A stretch of DNA of 64,000 bases from Roseiarcus sp963751165 (GCA_963751165.1 CAVVTP010000016.1:184449-248448), one strand, 5' to 3'. Positions 46,562 through 55,487 are shown, counted from the first letter of the stretch. The notes: a model not told the origin generated them from the letters alone. Numbers and translations: made by a program.

Positions 46562-47466
46562 ATGTGCGGCGTTTGCGGATGCAGCCAGGCTGAAATCGTC
46601 CTCGAAAAGAGCGAGCCGGGAGAGGCGCGGCTTGGCGCCCCGGCCAGGCGGACGAACATGTCCACGATCACGGCGACGGCCGCGGACCGCACAGCCATCC
46701 GTCTCACCACCATGATGACGACCATGCGGACCACGGCCACGAACACGCGCTCCGCCACGATCATGGCGCGCACGCGCCGAGCGTGAGCGCCGACCGGATG
46801 ATCAGGATCGAACAGGACATTCTGTCGAAGAACAACGCCTACGCGCAGGACAACCGGCGCGCCTTCGCCGCTCAGCGGCTGTTCGCCCTCAACCTGGTCT
46901 CCAGCCCCGGCTCGGGCAAGACCAGCCTGCTCGTCAAGGCGATCGAGGCGCTCAAGGATCGGCTTCCAGTCGCCGTGATCGAAGGCGACCAGCAGACCTC
47001 GAACGACGCGGAGCGCATCCGCAGCGCCGGCGCGCCGGCGCTTCAGATCAATACCGGAAAAGGCTGCCATCTGGACGCGCACATGGTCGGCCATGCCCTG
47101 GAGACCCTGAACCCCTCGCCGGGCTCGGCGCTGTTCATCGAGAATGTCGGCAATCTGGTGTGCCCGGCCGCCTTCGACCTCGGCGAGGCGCGGCGGGTCG
47201 TCGTGCTGTCGGTCACCGAGGGCGAGGACAAACCGCTCAAATATCCGGACATGTTCGCCACCGCCGATCTCATGCTGTTGAATAAGGCCGACCTCCTGCC
47301 GCATCTCGATTTCGACGTGGGCGCATGTCTGGCCAACGCCCTGCGCATCAACCCGAACCTCCAGACGCTGACCGTTTCGGCAAAAACGGGGGAGGGGGTC
47401 TCCGCCTTCGCCGCCTGGATCGAGGCTTCTGCGGCGCGCCACGCCATCGCCGTCGCGAAGGGATGA
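46562..47466 (+). CDS. hypB: Hydrogenase/urease nickel incorporation GTPase HypB (N-terminal frameshift)
   Basis: HypB is a GTPase that loads nickel into hydrogenase large subunits with HypA. The N-terminal metal motif MCGVCGC is at ATG 46562. In another frame a His/Asp-rich nickel-storing stretch follows (HVHDHGDG; HSHPSHHHDDDHADHGHEHA), then ADRMIRIEQDILSKNNAYAQ. The GTPase domain has NLVSSPGSGKTSLL (P-loop), VIEGDQQTSNDAERI, GKGCHLDAHMV and MLLNKADLLPHLD. The frame between MCGVCGC and the His stretch is off by one near 46645, best explained by one missing base. GTG 46783 would start a HypB lacking both metal segments. It overlaps hypF by ATGA. Confidence 0.9.
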
Positions 47467-49742
47467 CAGTGGGAGCGCCGGCGCCCGTCCTGCAGAGCGG
47501 AGAGCGTCTGCGTCTGCGCGTGCGCGGCGTGGTGCAGGGCGTTGGCTTTCGCCCCTTCGCATATGGCTTGGCCTCGCGTCTGGGTTTGAGCGGCTTCGTG
47601 CGCAACGACGCCGACGGCGTGCTGATCGAGATCGAAGGCGCGCTCTCTGCGGCCTTTCTCGCCGAGCTACGGCAGGCGCCGCCGCCGCTCGCGCGCATCG
47701 ACTCGGTCGAGGCCGCTCCGATCGCGCCGCTCGGGGGCGGCGGCTTCGTCATCGATGCGACGCGGCAGGGCAGGACAACCACCCGCATCGGCGCCGACGC
47801 CGCCGTGTGCGACGCCTGCCTTGAAGAACTGTTCGATCCGGCGAGCCGCTTTTTCTTCTATCCGTTGATCAACTGCACGCATTGCGGCCCCCGCTTCACG
47901 CTCACGCGCGGGCTCCCCTATGACCGCGCGCAAACCTCGATGGTTTCGTTCTCCATGTGCGCGGACTGCGCGCGCGACTACGCCGATCCGGCGAACCGGC
48001 GCTTCCACGCCGAGCCGATCGCCTGTCCCCGCTGCGGACCGAAACTCAACGTCCCGATCGAGGACGCTGCATCCGTATTGAAGGCCGGAGGCGTGGTGGC
48101 GCTGAAGGGGCTGGGCGGCTTCCACCTCCTCTGCGACGCGCATGACGAGGCGGCGGTGGCGCGCCTTCGTCTGCGCAAGGCGCGCGATGCAAAGCCTTTC
48201 GCGGTGATGGTCGCCAATCTCGCGAGCGCTGAGCGTCTGGCCGAGATCGGGCCGCTCGAGCGGGCGCTGCTCGATGGCCGATCTCGTCCGATCGTGCTCG
48301 CCCGCAGTCGGGGGGCGGTCGCTCCGAGCGTCGCTCCAAATTTGCGCGACATCGGCCTGATGCTCGCCTATACGCCGTTGCACTGGCTCGTCTTGCACGC
48401 GCTCGCGGGCTCGCCGGATTTCCGCTCCTGGCGCGATGCGCCGTCCGACCTGGCGCTGGTCGCGACGAGCGCCAATCCCGGCGGCGAGCCGCTGGTCGCC
48501 TCCGACGACGACGCGCGCCGGCGCCTCGCCGCGATCGCAGACCTGATCGTGACGCATGATCGAGAGATCGTCGTCAGGGCCGACAATTCGCTCGTACGCG
48601 CGCTTGACAGCGCCCCGGCCTATCTCCGGCGCGCGCGTGGCTTTGTTCCGGATCCGATCGACCTCGGCGCCGACGGCCCGAGCCTCATCGCCGCCGGCGG
48701 CGACCTCAAGAACACGATCACGGTGACGCGCGGCCGCGAAGCCTTCATCTCCCAGCACATCGGAGATCTCGACGACCGCGAAACCATCCGCTTTCGCGAC
48801 GAGACGATCCGTCATCTCACGTCGATCCTGGAGGTCGACCCGGAATGCGCGGTCTGCGACCTGCATCCCGACTTCGTTTCGACCCGCTCCGCCGAATCCT
48901 TCGGCTTGCCGCTTATCGAGGTCCAACACCACGTCGCCCATGTCGCCGCGGTCTTCGCGGAGAGGCGGTGGAGCGGGGAGGCGCTCGGCGTCGCGCTCGA
49001 CGGGCATGGATACGGCGCCGACGGCGCGCCCTGGGGCGGTGAGTTGATCGTCCTCGACGGCGCGCATTGGACTCGCGTCGGCGCCCTCGAACCGCTCGCC
49101 CTGCCGGGCGGCGACAAGGCGGCCCGCGAGCCCTGGCGCATGGGTGTTGCGATGCTGCACCGGCTGGGAAGGCTCGGCGAGGCCTCACGGCGGTTTCCCG
49201 GCCTCTCCCATGCAGCGCGGCTCGCGGAGGCTTTCGCGCGCGGCGCCCGCTTCGCCGGGACGACGAGCATGGGAAGACTGTTTGACGCCGTCGCCGCGCT
49301 GGCCGGCGTCTGTCTCCGCCAGCAATATGAAGGGCAGGCGGCGATGGAGCTCGAAGCGCTCGTCGCGACGGCGCGGGTGCTCCCCGGCGGTTGGACGATC
49401 GCCGGCGGCCGCCTCGATCTCGCCCCAATGGTGGAAACGATGCTGCGAGAAGAGCTCAGCGGCCGCGAAGTGGCGGAAGCCTTCCATGGAACCTTGATCG
49501 CTGCGCTCGCCGAATGGATCGGAGCCGAGGCCTCCGCCAGAAATCTTCGGCGCGTCGCGCTCGGCGGCGGCTGTCTGATGAATCGTGTGCTTGCCGAGGG
49601 GCTGATGGAGGCGCTCAGAACCAGCGGCCTCGACCCGGCTCTCCCGCGCGAGGTTCCCGCAAACGACGGGGGTCTCTCGTTCGGACAAGCTGCGTTCGCG
49701 CACGCTCGGGCTCGCGCCGGCGGCGCCTGGATGGAGGAATGA
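47463..49742 (+). CDS. hypF: Carbamoyltransferase HypF
   Basis: A 759-residue enzyme that makes the cyanide ligands of the [NiFe] site from carbamoyl phosphate and hands the carbamoyl group to HypE. The domains are in order. An acylphosphatase domain (VRGVVQGVGFRPFAYGLASR) comes near residue 19. Two zinc fingers follow (CDACLEELF...NCTHCGPRFT; MCADCARDY...ACPRCGPK), then a YrdC-like domain (AAIVALKGLGGFHLLCDAHD-type text) near 205. The Kae1-like domain has VQHHVAHVAAVFAERRWSGE and LDGHGYGADGAPWGGELIVL near 490-520, ending in RVALGGGCLMNRVLAEGL. Full length for the family. ATG 47463 overlaps the hypB stop. Confidence 0.96.
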   Translation: MTVGAPAPVLQSGERLRLRVRGVVQGVGFRPFAYGLASRLGLSGFVRNDADGVLIEIEGALSAAFLAELRQAPPPLARIDSVEAAPIAPLGGGGFVIDATRQGRTTTRIGADAAVCDACLEELFDPASRFFFYPLINCTHCGPRFTLTRGLPYDRAQTSMVSFSMCADCARDYADPANRRFHAEPIACPRCGPKLNVPIEDAASVLKAGGVVALKGLGGFHLLCDAHDEAAVARLRLRKARDAKPFAVMVANLASAERLAEIGPLERALLDGRSRPIVLARSRGAVAPSVAPNLRDIGLMLAYTPLHWLVLHALAGSPDFRSWRDAPSDLALVATSANPGGEPLVASDDDARRRLAAIADLIVTHDREIVVRADNSLVRALDSAPAYLRRARGFVPDPIDLGADGPSLIAAGGDLKNTITVTRGREAFISQHIGDLDDRETIRFRDETIRHLTSILEVDPECAVCDLHPDFVSTRSAESFGLPLIEVQHHVAHVAAVFAERRWSGEALGVALDGHGYGADGAPWGGELIVLDGAHWTRVGALEPLALPGGDKAAREPWRMGVAMLHRLGRLGEASRRFPGLSHAARLAEAFARGARFAGTTSMGRLFDAVAALAGVCLRQQYEGQAAMELEALVATARVLPGGWTIAGGRLDLAPMVETMLREELSGREVAEAFHGTLIAALAEWIGAEASARNLRRVALGGGCLMNRVLAEGLMEALRTSGLDPALPREVPANDGGLSFGQAAFAHARARAGGAWMEE

Positions 49743-49745
49743 CTC

Positions 49746-49967
49746 ATGTGCCTTGCGATTCCTGTGGAGGTGCGCGAAGTGCTGCCGGACGACATGGCCA
49801 AGGTCAGCCTCGACGGCGTGATCAAGGTTATCTCCACCGCATTGGTCGACGATGTGAAGGTTGGCGATTACGTTGTGCTGCATGTCGGCTATGCTCTGGC
49901 CAAGATCGATCCGGAAGAAGCGCAAAGGACGATCGAGCTTTTGAACGCCGTCGGCGCGGCCGCGTGA
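49746..49967 (+). CDS. hypC: HypC/HybG/HupF hydrogenase chaperone
   Basis: A 73-residue maturation chaperone. The N-terminal MCLAIPVEVREV carries the essential cysteine 2, which binds the Fe(CN)2CO unit with HypD and delivers it to the hydrogenase large subunit. VGDYVVLHVGYALAKIDPEE near residue 38 is the usual second half. The start is 3 bases after the hypF stop, and hypD follows 13 bases later. Confidence 0.95.
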   Translation: MCLAIPVEVREVLPDDMAKVSLDGVIKVISTALVDDVKVGDYVVLHVGYALAKIDPEEAQRTIELLNAVGAAA

Positions 49968-49980
49968 GAGGGCGCTTCCG

Positions 49981-51138
49981 TTGAAATATGTCGACGAATA
50001 TCGTGACGGAGCCCTTGCGCGTTCGATCGCGGCCGAGATCGCGCGCGAAGCGCGGCCGGGGCGAGTCTATCGTCTCATGGAGTTCTGCGGCGGGCACACG
50101 CATGCGATCTCGAGATACGGCCTTGAGGATCTCCTGCCTGCCAACGTGCGCATGATTCACGGGCCCGGCTGCCCGGTCTGCGTCCTGCCGGTCGGACGGA
50201 TCGACGACGCAATCAGGCTCGCCCGCCGGCCGGAGGTCACGCTGCTCACTTACGGCGACGTCATGCGCGTTCCCGGCACAGGCGGCCTCAGCCTGATGAA
50301 GGCCAAGGCCAGCGGCGCCGACGTGCGCATGGTCTATTCGACGCTGGATGCGCTCAAAATCGCTGAGGCGGAGCCCGATCGCAAAGTTGTGTTCTTCGCC
50401 ATCGGCTTCGAGACCACGACGCCGCCGACCGCAATGGCCATCCTGGCGGCCGAGAAGAAAGGACTGTCGAACTTCTTCGTCTTCTGCAATCACGTCCTGA
50501 CCCCGGCCGCGATCCAGAACATTCTGGAGAGCCCAGACCTGCGCAAACTCGACTCGATAAGGCTCGACGGCTTCGTCGGGCCGGCCCATGTCTCGACCGT
50601 CATCGGCACGCGGCCTTACGCTTTCTTCGCCGAGGAATTTCAGAAGCCGGTCGTCGTCGCCGGATTCGAACCGCTCGACGTCATGCAGGCGGTTCTCATG
50701 CTGGTCAGGCAGGTCAACGAGGGCCGAGCAGAGGTCGAGAACCAGTATGTTCGCGCGGTGACGGCCGACGGCAATCCGAAGGCGCAGAATTGGGTCGCTG
50801 AGGTTTTCGAGCTGCGCGACAGTTTCGAGTGGCGCGGCCTCGGCTCCGTTCCCTATAGTGCGTTGCGGCTGCGGGCGCGATTTGCGCGCTTTGACGCCGA
50901 GCGGGTTTTCGAGGTCGTGACGGTCCCGGCCGAGGACAATCCCGCCTGCGAGTGCGGCGCGATTCTCCGCGGCGTCAAGAAGCCGAAGGACTGCAAGCTG
51001 TTCGGAACGGCTTGCACGCCTGAGACGCCGATGGGCTCCTGCATGGTCTCCTCGGAAGGCGCATGCGCCGCCCATTGGACCTACGGCCGCTTCCGCGACC
51101 GTTCGAGGGGCGCGGTCGAGCGCCGGGCCGCCGAGTAA
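49981..51138 (+). CDS. hypD: Hydrogenase formation protein HypD
   Basis: A 385-residue [4Fe-4S] protein, the scaffold where the Fe(CN)2CO unit is assembled with HypC. Motifs are MEFCGGHTHAISRYGL near residue 28, IHGPGCPVCVLPVGRIDDAI near 58, FFAIGFETTTPPTAMAI near 138 and the C-terminal cluster ligands in CECGAILRGVKKPKDCKLFG, then TACTPETPMGSCMVSSEGAC. The start is TTG 49981, with GAGAGGG upstream. It lies in tight order after hypC. Length equals the family norm. Confidence 0.95.
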   Translation: MKYVDEYRDGALARSIAAEIAREARPGRVYRLMEFCGGHTHAISRYGLEDLLPANVRMIHGPGCPVCVLPVGRIDDAIRLARRPEVTLLTYGDVMRVPGTGGLSLMKAKASGADVRMVYSTLDALKIAEAEPDRKVVFFAIGFETTTPPTAMAILAAEKKGLSNFFVFCNHVLTPAAIQNILESPDLRKLDSIRLDGFVGPAHVSTVIGTRPYAFFAEEFQKPVVVAGFEPLDVMQAVLMLVRQVNEGRAEVENQYVRAVTADGNPKAQNWVAEVFELRDSFEWRGLGSVPYSALRLRARFARFDAERVFEVVTVPAEDNPACECGAILRGVKKPKDCKLFGTACTPETPMGSCMVSSEGACAAHWTYGRFRDRSRGAVERRAAE

Positions 51139-51148
51139 GCCTCAGTCA

Positions 51149-52828
51149 ATGAAAATCCTGCTCATCTGCCATTCGTTCAACAGCCTGACGCAGAGACTTC
51201 ATGTCGAATTGCGTGAGCGCGGTCACCGCGTTTCGGTCGAGCTCGACGTCAACGACGCAAACACCCGCGAAGCCGTCGATCTGTTCGAGCCCGACCTCGT
51301 CATCGCCCCTTTTCTCAAACGGGCCATTTCCCCGGACGTGCTGGCGTGCGCGCTTTGCCTGGTCGTGCATCCCGGCCCGCGCGGCGATCGCGGCCCTTCG
51401 GCGCTCGACTGGGCCATCCTCGAGGGACGGCGGCGATGGGGCGTCACGCTGATCGAGGCGACGAGTGAATTGGACGGCGGTCCGATTTGGGCGTGGCGCG
51501 AATTCGACGTGCGGGCCGCGACGAAGTCGAGCCTTTATCGGCGCGAGGCAACCCGCGCGGCGATTGCCTGCGTCGAACAGGCGATCGCCATGATCGGGCG
51601 CGGCGAACGCCCCGAGTCCGACCCTGCGGCGCCCAAGCCCCTCAGAGGCTCCTGCCGGCGAGAGGATCGCCGCGTGGATTTCGCGACCGACTCCGTCGCC
51701 GCAGTGTTGCGCAAGATTCGCTCCGCCGACGGCGCGCCCGGCGCGCCGGCCATTCTCTTCGGGCGAGATACGCTCGTGTTCGACGCACATGAAGCTCACG
51801 GCCTCGCAGGTTCGCCGGGCGCGGCGCTGGCGCGCTCGGGACCTGCCGTCGCAGTCGCAGCGCGCGACGGCGTCGTCTGGATCGGGCACGCGCGGGACCC
51901 GGCGCCCGGCGCGGTCAAGCTGCCCGCGAGCGCGGTGTTCGCCGCCAAGGTCGCGGCTCTGCCGGAGCGGGATGGCTATCCAAGGATTCGCAGCGAACTG
52001 GAGGGCGCCGTCGCCTATCTGCACTTTCCCTTCTATAACGGCGCCATGGCGACGGACGATTGCCGCGCCTTGACCGAGGCGATTGCCGGCGTCCGGCGGG
52101 CAGGCCTCCGCGTTCTCGTCCTGATGGGCGGGCCGGACTATTGGTCGAACGGGCTGCATCTTGGCCGAATCGAGACGGCTTCGAGCCCGGCCGACGAATC
52201 CTGGGCCAACATCAACGCCATGAACGACTGCGTGAAGGATCTGATCGAGGCCGACGATCTCATCGTCGTGGCGGCGATGCGCGGCAACGCCGGCGCCGGC
52301 GGCGTGTTTCTCGCCCTCGCCGCCGACGAAGTGTGGATGCGCGATGGGGTCGTCCTCAACCCTCATTACAAGGATATGGGCAATCTCTACGGGTCCGAAT
52401 ATTGGACCTATCTATTGCCGCGGCGCGTCGGCGAGAATCGGGCGCGTTCCTTGGCCGCGGCGCGGCTGCCGATGGGCGCGGCCGAGGCGGCGCGCCTGGG
52501 CCTCGTCGATCGCGTTCTCGCCGAGGAGGAGTGCGAAGCCGATCGCCAATTGCGCCAGGCCGCGGCGGAAATAGCCGCCGAGGGCGATTATCCTTCGCGC
52601 CTGAAGGAGAAGAAAGCGCGCCGAGCGCGCGACGAGGCTCAGCGCCCGCTCGCCGCCTATCGCGAGGCGGAGCTCGAGAATATGCGCCGCAATTTCTGGG
52701 GCTTCGATCCGAGCTACCATATCGCGCGCCACAACTTCATTCGAAAGATTCCGAAGTCGCGAACTCCCGTGACGCTCGCCTTGCATCGCGCGCTGCCGAA
52801 GCGCATGAAATCCCCCGAAACCGTATGA
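51149..52828 (+). CDS. hypX: Hydrogenase maturation protein HypX (HoxX)
   Basis: A 559-residue two-domain enzyme. The N-terminal half is formyltransferase-like (MKILLICHSFNSLTQRLHVE; VVHPGPRGDRGPSALDWAIL; GVTLIEATSELDGGPIWAWR). The C-terminal half is enoyl-CoA hydratase/isomerase-like (AVAYLHFPFYNGAMATDDC; VAAMRGNAGAGGVFLALAAD; NPHYKDMGNLYGSEYWTYLL). HypX takes a formyl group from formyl-tetrahydrofolate, passes it to CoA and releases CO, the carbonyl ligand of [NiFe] hydrogenases, under aerobic conditions. It sits between hypD and hypE and overlaps hypE by ATGA. Confidence 0.93.
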   Translation: MKILLICHSFNSLTQRLHVELRERGHRVSVELDVNDANTREAVDLFEPDLVIAPFLKRAISPDVLACALCLVVHPGPRGDRGPSALDWAILEGRRRWGVTLIEATSELDGGPIWAWREFDVRAATKSSLYRREATRAAIACVEQAIAMIGRGERPESDPAAPKPLRGSCRREDRRVDFATDSVAAVLRKIRSADGAPGAPAILFGRDTLVFDAHEAHGLAGSPGAALARSGPAVAVAARDGVVWIGHARDPAPGAVKLPASAVFAAKVAALPERDGYPRIRSELEGAVAYLHFPFYNGAMATDDCRALTEAIAGVRRAGLRVLVLMGGPDYWSNGLHLGRIETASSPADESWANINAMNDCVKDLIEADDLIVVAAMRGNAGAGGVFLALAADEVWMRDGVVLNPHYKDMGNLYGSEYWTYLLPRRVGENRARSLAAARLPMGAAEAARLGLVDRVLAEEECEADRQLRQAAAEIAAEGDYPSRLKEKKARRARDEAQRPLAAYREAELENMRRNFWGFDPSYHIARHNFIRKIPKSRTPVTLALHRALPKRMKSPETV

Positions 52829-53874
52829 GCCGTTCCGAGCCGATCCGCCGCAAGCTCGACCTGAAGAATGGCCGGGTCGATCTTTCCCACGGCGCGGGCG
52901 GTCGCGCCATGGGGCAATTGATCGAGGACGTCTTTCGCGCCGCCTTCGACAACGAATGGCTGCGCGCCGGCAACGACCAGTCCGCTTTCGACGTCGCCGC
53001 CGGCCGCATGGTGATGACGACCGACGCCTACGTCGTATCGCCGATCTTCTTCCCAGGCGGCGACATCGGCCGGCTGGCGGTCAATGGGACGGTCAACGAC
53101 ATCGCCATGGCGGGCGCCCGTCCGCTTTATCTGTCGGCGAGCTTCGTCATCGAGGAGGGGTTTCCGCTCTCCGACCTCAAACGCGTGGCGGCGAGCATGG
53201 GCGAGGCGGCGCGCGCCGCCGGGACGCCCATCATCACCGGCGATACGAAGGTCGTCGAGCGCGGCAAGGCGGACAAGGTGTTCATCTCGACGGCGGGCGT
53301 CGGAGTCGCGCCGCCGGGCCTGAACCTGTCGAGCGATGCGGCGCGCCCGGGCGACGTGGCGATCGTCTCGGGAACCATGGGCGACCACGGCGTCGCGGTG
53401 ATGTCGAAGCGCGAGAACCTGGAATTCGAGACCCAGATCCTGTCCGATACCGTGGCCTTGCATGGCCTGGTCGCGGACATGGTGAAGGCGGCCGGCCCCG
53501 GGCTGCGCGTCATGCGCGATCCGACCAGGGGAGGACTCGCCGCCACGCTCAACGAACTGGCTCATCAGTCAGGCGTCGGCTTTTCCATCGAGGAGGAGGC
53601 GATTCCGATCCGCGCCGAGGTGGCGGCAGCCTGCGAGTTTCTTGGGCTTGACCCGCTCAACGTCGCCAACGAGGGCAAGCTCATTGCGATCGTCGCGCCC
53701 GAATTCGCCGATGCGCTCATCGCCGCCATGAAGGCTCATCCGCTCGGGACGAGTTCATCGGTCATCGGACTCGCAGTCGACGACCCCAATCGCTTTGTCG
53801 AGATGCGCACCGCCTTTGGCGGCGGGCGCATCGTCGACTGGCTTTCGGGCGAGCAACTTCCGCGAATTTGTTGA
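52825..53874 (+). CDS. hypE: Hydrogenase expression/formation protein HypE
   Basis: A 349-residue PurM-like ATPase. It dehydrates the carbamoyl group received from HypF on its C-terminal cysteine to thiocyanate. The chain ends EQLPRIC, the intact family terminus. Other blocks are VDLSHGAGGRAMGQLIEDVF near residue 15, DQSAFDVAAGRMVMTTDAYV near 52, PGGDIGRLAVNGTVNDIAMA near 77 and MRDPTRGGLAATLNELAHQS near 232. ATG 52825 overlaps the hypX stop. It is the last hyp gene; a stem-loop follows. Confidence 0.96.
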   Translation: MSRSEPIRRKLDLKNGRVDLSHGAGGRAMGQLIEDVFRAAFDNEWLRAGNDQSAFDVAAGRMVMTTDAYVVSPIFFPGGDIGRLAVNGTVNDIAMAGARPLYLSASFVIEEGFPLSDLKRVAASMGEAARAAGTPIITGDTKVVERGKADKVFISTAGVGVAPPGLNLSSDAARPGDVAIVSGTMGDHGVAVMSKRENLEFETQILSDTVALHGLVADMVKAAGPGLRVMRDPTRGGLAATLNELAHQSGVGFSIEEEAIPIRAEVAAACEFLGLDPLNVANEGKLIAIVAPEFADALIAAMKAHPLGTSSSVIGLAVDDPNRFVEMRTAFGGGRIVDWLSGEQLPRIC

Positions 53875-53944
53875 TCTGAGCCGCGACAGTCCTCGGGCCC
53901 GGTCGCTGAACGCGTCGGTTGGGTCCGCAGGGCTTCCGGAAGGA

Positions 53945-53965
53945 CGCCCGTCTTTCGACGGGGCG
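53945..53965 (+). terminator. Stem-loop downstream of hypE
   Basis: CGCCCGTC-TTTC-GACGGGGCG can fold into a GC-rich hairpin with one bulged G. It lies 70 bases after the hypE stop and 30 bases before the convergent PPIase stop, so it could end transcription from both sides. There is no T run, so it is not a classical intrinsic terminator. Confidence 0.35.
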
Positions 53966-53994
53966 GTACAGCGCGGCCGCCTCGAGGCGCGATC

Positions 53995-54981
53995 TCAGTT
54001 CTTCGGCGCTTCCTTCTGATCGTCGGCGGGCTTCTGCGCCTCTCCTGCCGGCCTGTCTGCGTTCTGCGCTTCGCCCGCCGGCGCCTCGCCGGTCGCGGCC
54101 GGAGCGGCCGGCGTCGCGGCCGTCATGATCCGTGTGTAGTCGCCCTCGAATTTGGAGGAGGCGAGCGCGGCGGCGGACGTGTCCTGCGCTTCCTTCTTGG
54201 CGAGCTCGTTGGCGAGCTCCCGTTTGGCGAACTGGTCGGCCTGCTCGCCGGTGAGCGGCGTTTGATCGGCCGAAAGCACCTTGAAGAAGCTCGCGTTGGT
54301 CCTCGAGCGGATGAAGAAGATGTCGTCCGGCTTTCTCGCTTCGAGCGGCTTCAGCATTTCCGTCGGCAGGGCCGCGCCGTCCAGCGATGCAGGCCCCCGG
54401 CTGTACTTTATCCCGAGATCTTTCAGCTTCGCCTCGACCTGATCCATCGTCTTGAAGTTCTTCGTCGCCGCAGCCAGCGAATCCATGTCCTTCTGCGGCG
54501 CAAACGAGGCCTGCTCGATCTGGAAAACCTGGCGTCTTGCGAACCTTTCTGGATGGGCCTGAATATACGCATCGACATCAGAATTCGAGATGCCGGTGAT
54601 CTTAGTCCGCAGATCGCGCTGAACAAATGCGCCGGCCAGGACCTGTTCGCGCGCCCGAAGGAGATCGAGATGAACGGTGGGCTCGCGATCGAGCTTCGCC
54701 GCGACGGCCTCCTGGACAAGATATTTGCGCTCCAGGATTCGGGTCAAAATCGCCTTGATCACAGCGTCGGTGCGCTTGTCGGCGGGAATGTTGGCCAAGC
54801 GGAGCTCATTGTCGAGCTCCTGCTGCGTCACCTCGTCTGGACCGACATGCGCGATGACCTGCCCCGCGACGGCTTGGGTCTCCTGCTTCCTGCCGCAGCC
54901 CGACAGCGCGATCGCGCCGGCCAGGGCCAAGGCCGTCGCAGCGATTCGCGCGCCGCCTGAAAATCCAGAAACATGCAGCAA
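53995..54981 (-). CDS. EpsD-family peptidyl-prolyl isomerase lipoprotein
   Basis: A 328-residue lipoprotein. The signal peptide ends in the lipobox ALSGC (GRIAATALALAGAIALSGC-type sequence), so the protein is anchored in the envelope. A SurA/PpiC-like chaperone part follows: VTQQELDNELRLANIPADKR, AVIKAILTRILERKYLVQEA, then TSDVDAYIQAHPERFARRQV-like text and a parvulin-like half. The C-terminus is low-complexity Ala/Pro/Glu. EpsD-type PPIases belong to exopolysaccharide loci with EpsF-like chain-length proteins; one of those is at 25.4-26.8 kb here. TTG 54981 has GGAG 7 bases upstream. Confidence 0.78.
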   Translation of the reverse strand: MLHVSGFSGGARIAATALALAGAIALSGCGRKQETQAVAGQVIAHVGPDEVTQQELDNELRLANIPADKRTDAVIKAILTRILERKYLVQEAVAAKLDREPTVHLDLLRAREQVLAGAFVQRDLRTKITGISNSDVDAYIQAHPERFARRQVFQIEQASFAPQKDMDSLAAATKNFKTMDQVEAKLKDLGIKYSRGPASLDGAALPTEMLKPLEARKPDDIFFIRSRTNASFFKVLSADQTPLTGEQADQFAKRELANELAKKEAQDTSAAALASSKFEGDYTRIMTAATPAAPAATGEAPAGEAQNADRPAGEAQKPADDQKEAPKN

Positions 54982-55392
54982 AACTGTTCTCCGAGTTCGG
55001 TCGGGCCGCGGGTTTCGTCGCGCCCTCTGGCGTGAGGCCCGCTATACGGCGGTTTGGACATTTTTGCTAACAAAGCTTTATTCAACCGCCCGCAAAATCA
55101 GCAAACATCGTTCCTTTTTCGGGCGCAATAATCACCCTGCCCGGCGGCCCATCGCCGCGAAAAGCGCCTGCGCTCTCGGCGGCTCCCCTCTTTCGCTTAC
55201 CTGCGGCCAGGCAAGATGAACCTGCGCTTGGCCAGTACGGGCAAGAACGGCAAGCAAGAATACTGAGGAGTTCACGCAACGCATGTCCTCGGCGCGATCT
55301 TTATCGAATCCTTACGCCGGCGGTCGCGTTTCCATATCGAAACCTTGCACGAGCGGCGCGATAGACGGCGGCGTTCTCCGTGGAGGGGCCTT
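54982..55392. promoter_or_regulatory. Intergenic region upstream of kdp
   Basis: About 411 bases between the divergent PPIase and the kdp operon. No supported gene. A minus-strand GTG frame near 55272 opens with a hydrophobic stretch but has no ribosome binding site or family likeness. The kdp promoter must be here; I could not identify a KdpE box. Confidence 0.35.
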
Positions 55393-55476
55393 ATGCTGGA
55401 TATCGTGTTTATAGCGCTCGGATTCGCAGTCATTGCGCTTACGGTCGCCTATGCCGCGGGTCTCCGTCGGCTTTGA
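55393..55476 (+). CDS. 27-aa membrane peptide preceding kdpF
   Basis: ATG 55393 follows GGAGG with good spacing and encodes 27 residues: a single hydrophobic helix (DIVFIALGFAVIALTVAYAA) ending in GLRRL. It lies 11 bases before kdpF. Short peptides with a similar MLD...A.G....A..YA pattern precede kdp genes in other alphaproteobacteria. It may be a second small stabilising subunit of the pump, but this is not established. Confidence 0.65.
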   Translation: MLDIVFIALGFAVIALTVAYAAGLRRL

Positions 55477-55487
55477 GGAGGCAAGCG

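Noticed and set aside
46195..47562. Long minus-strand frame across the ATTCCCTG element and hypB
   Set aside because: It is antisense to hypB, which has clear GTPase motifs; the frame is a by-product of GC-rich codon use.
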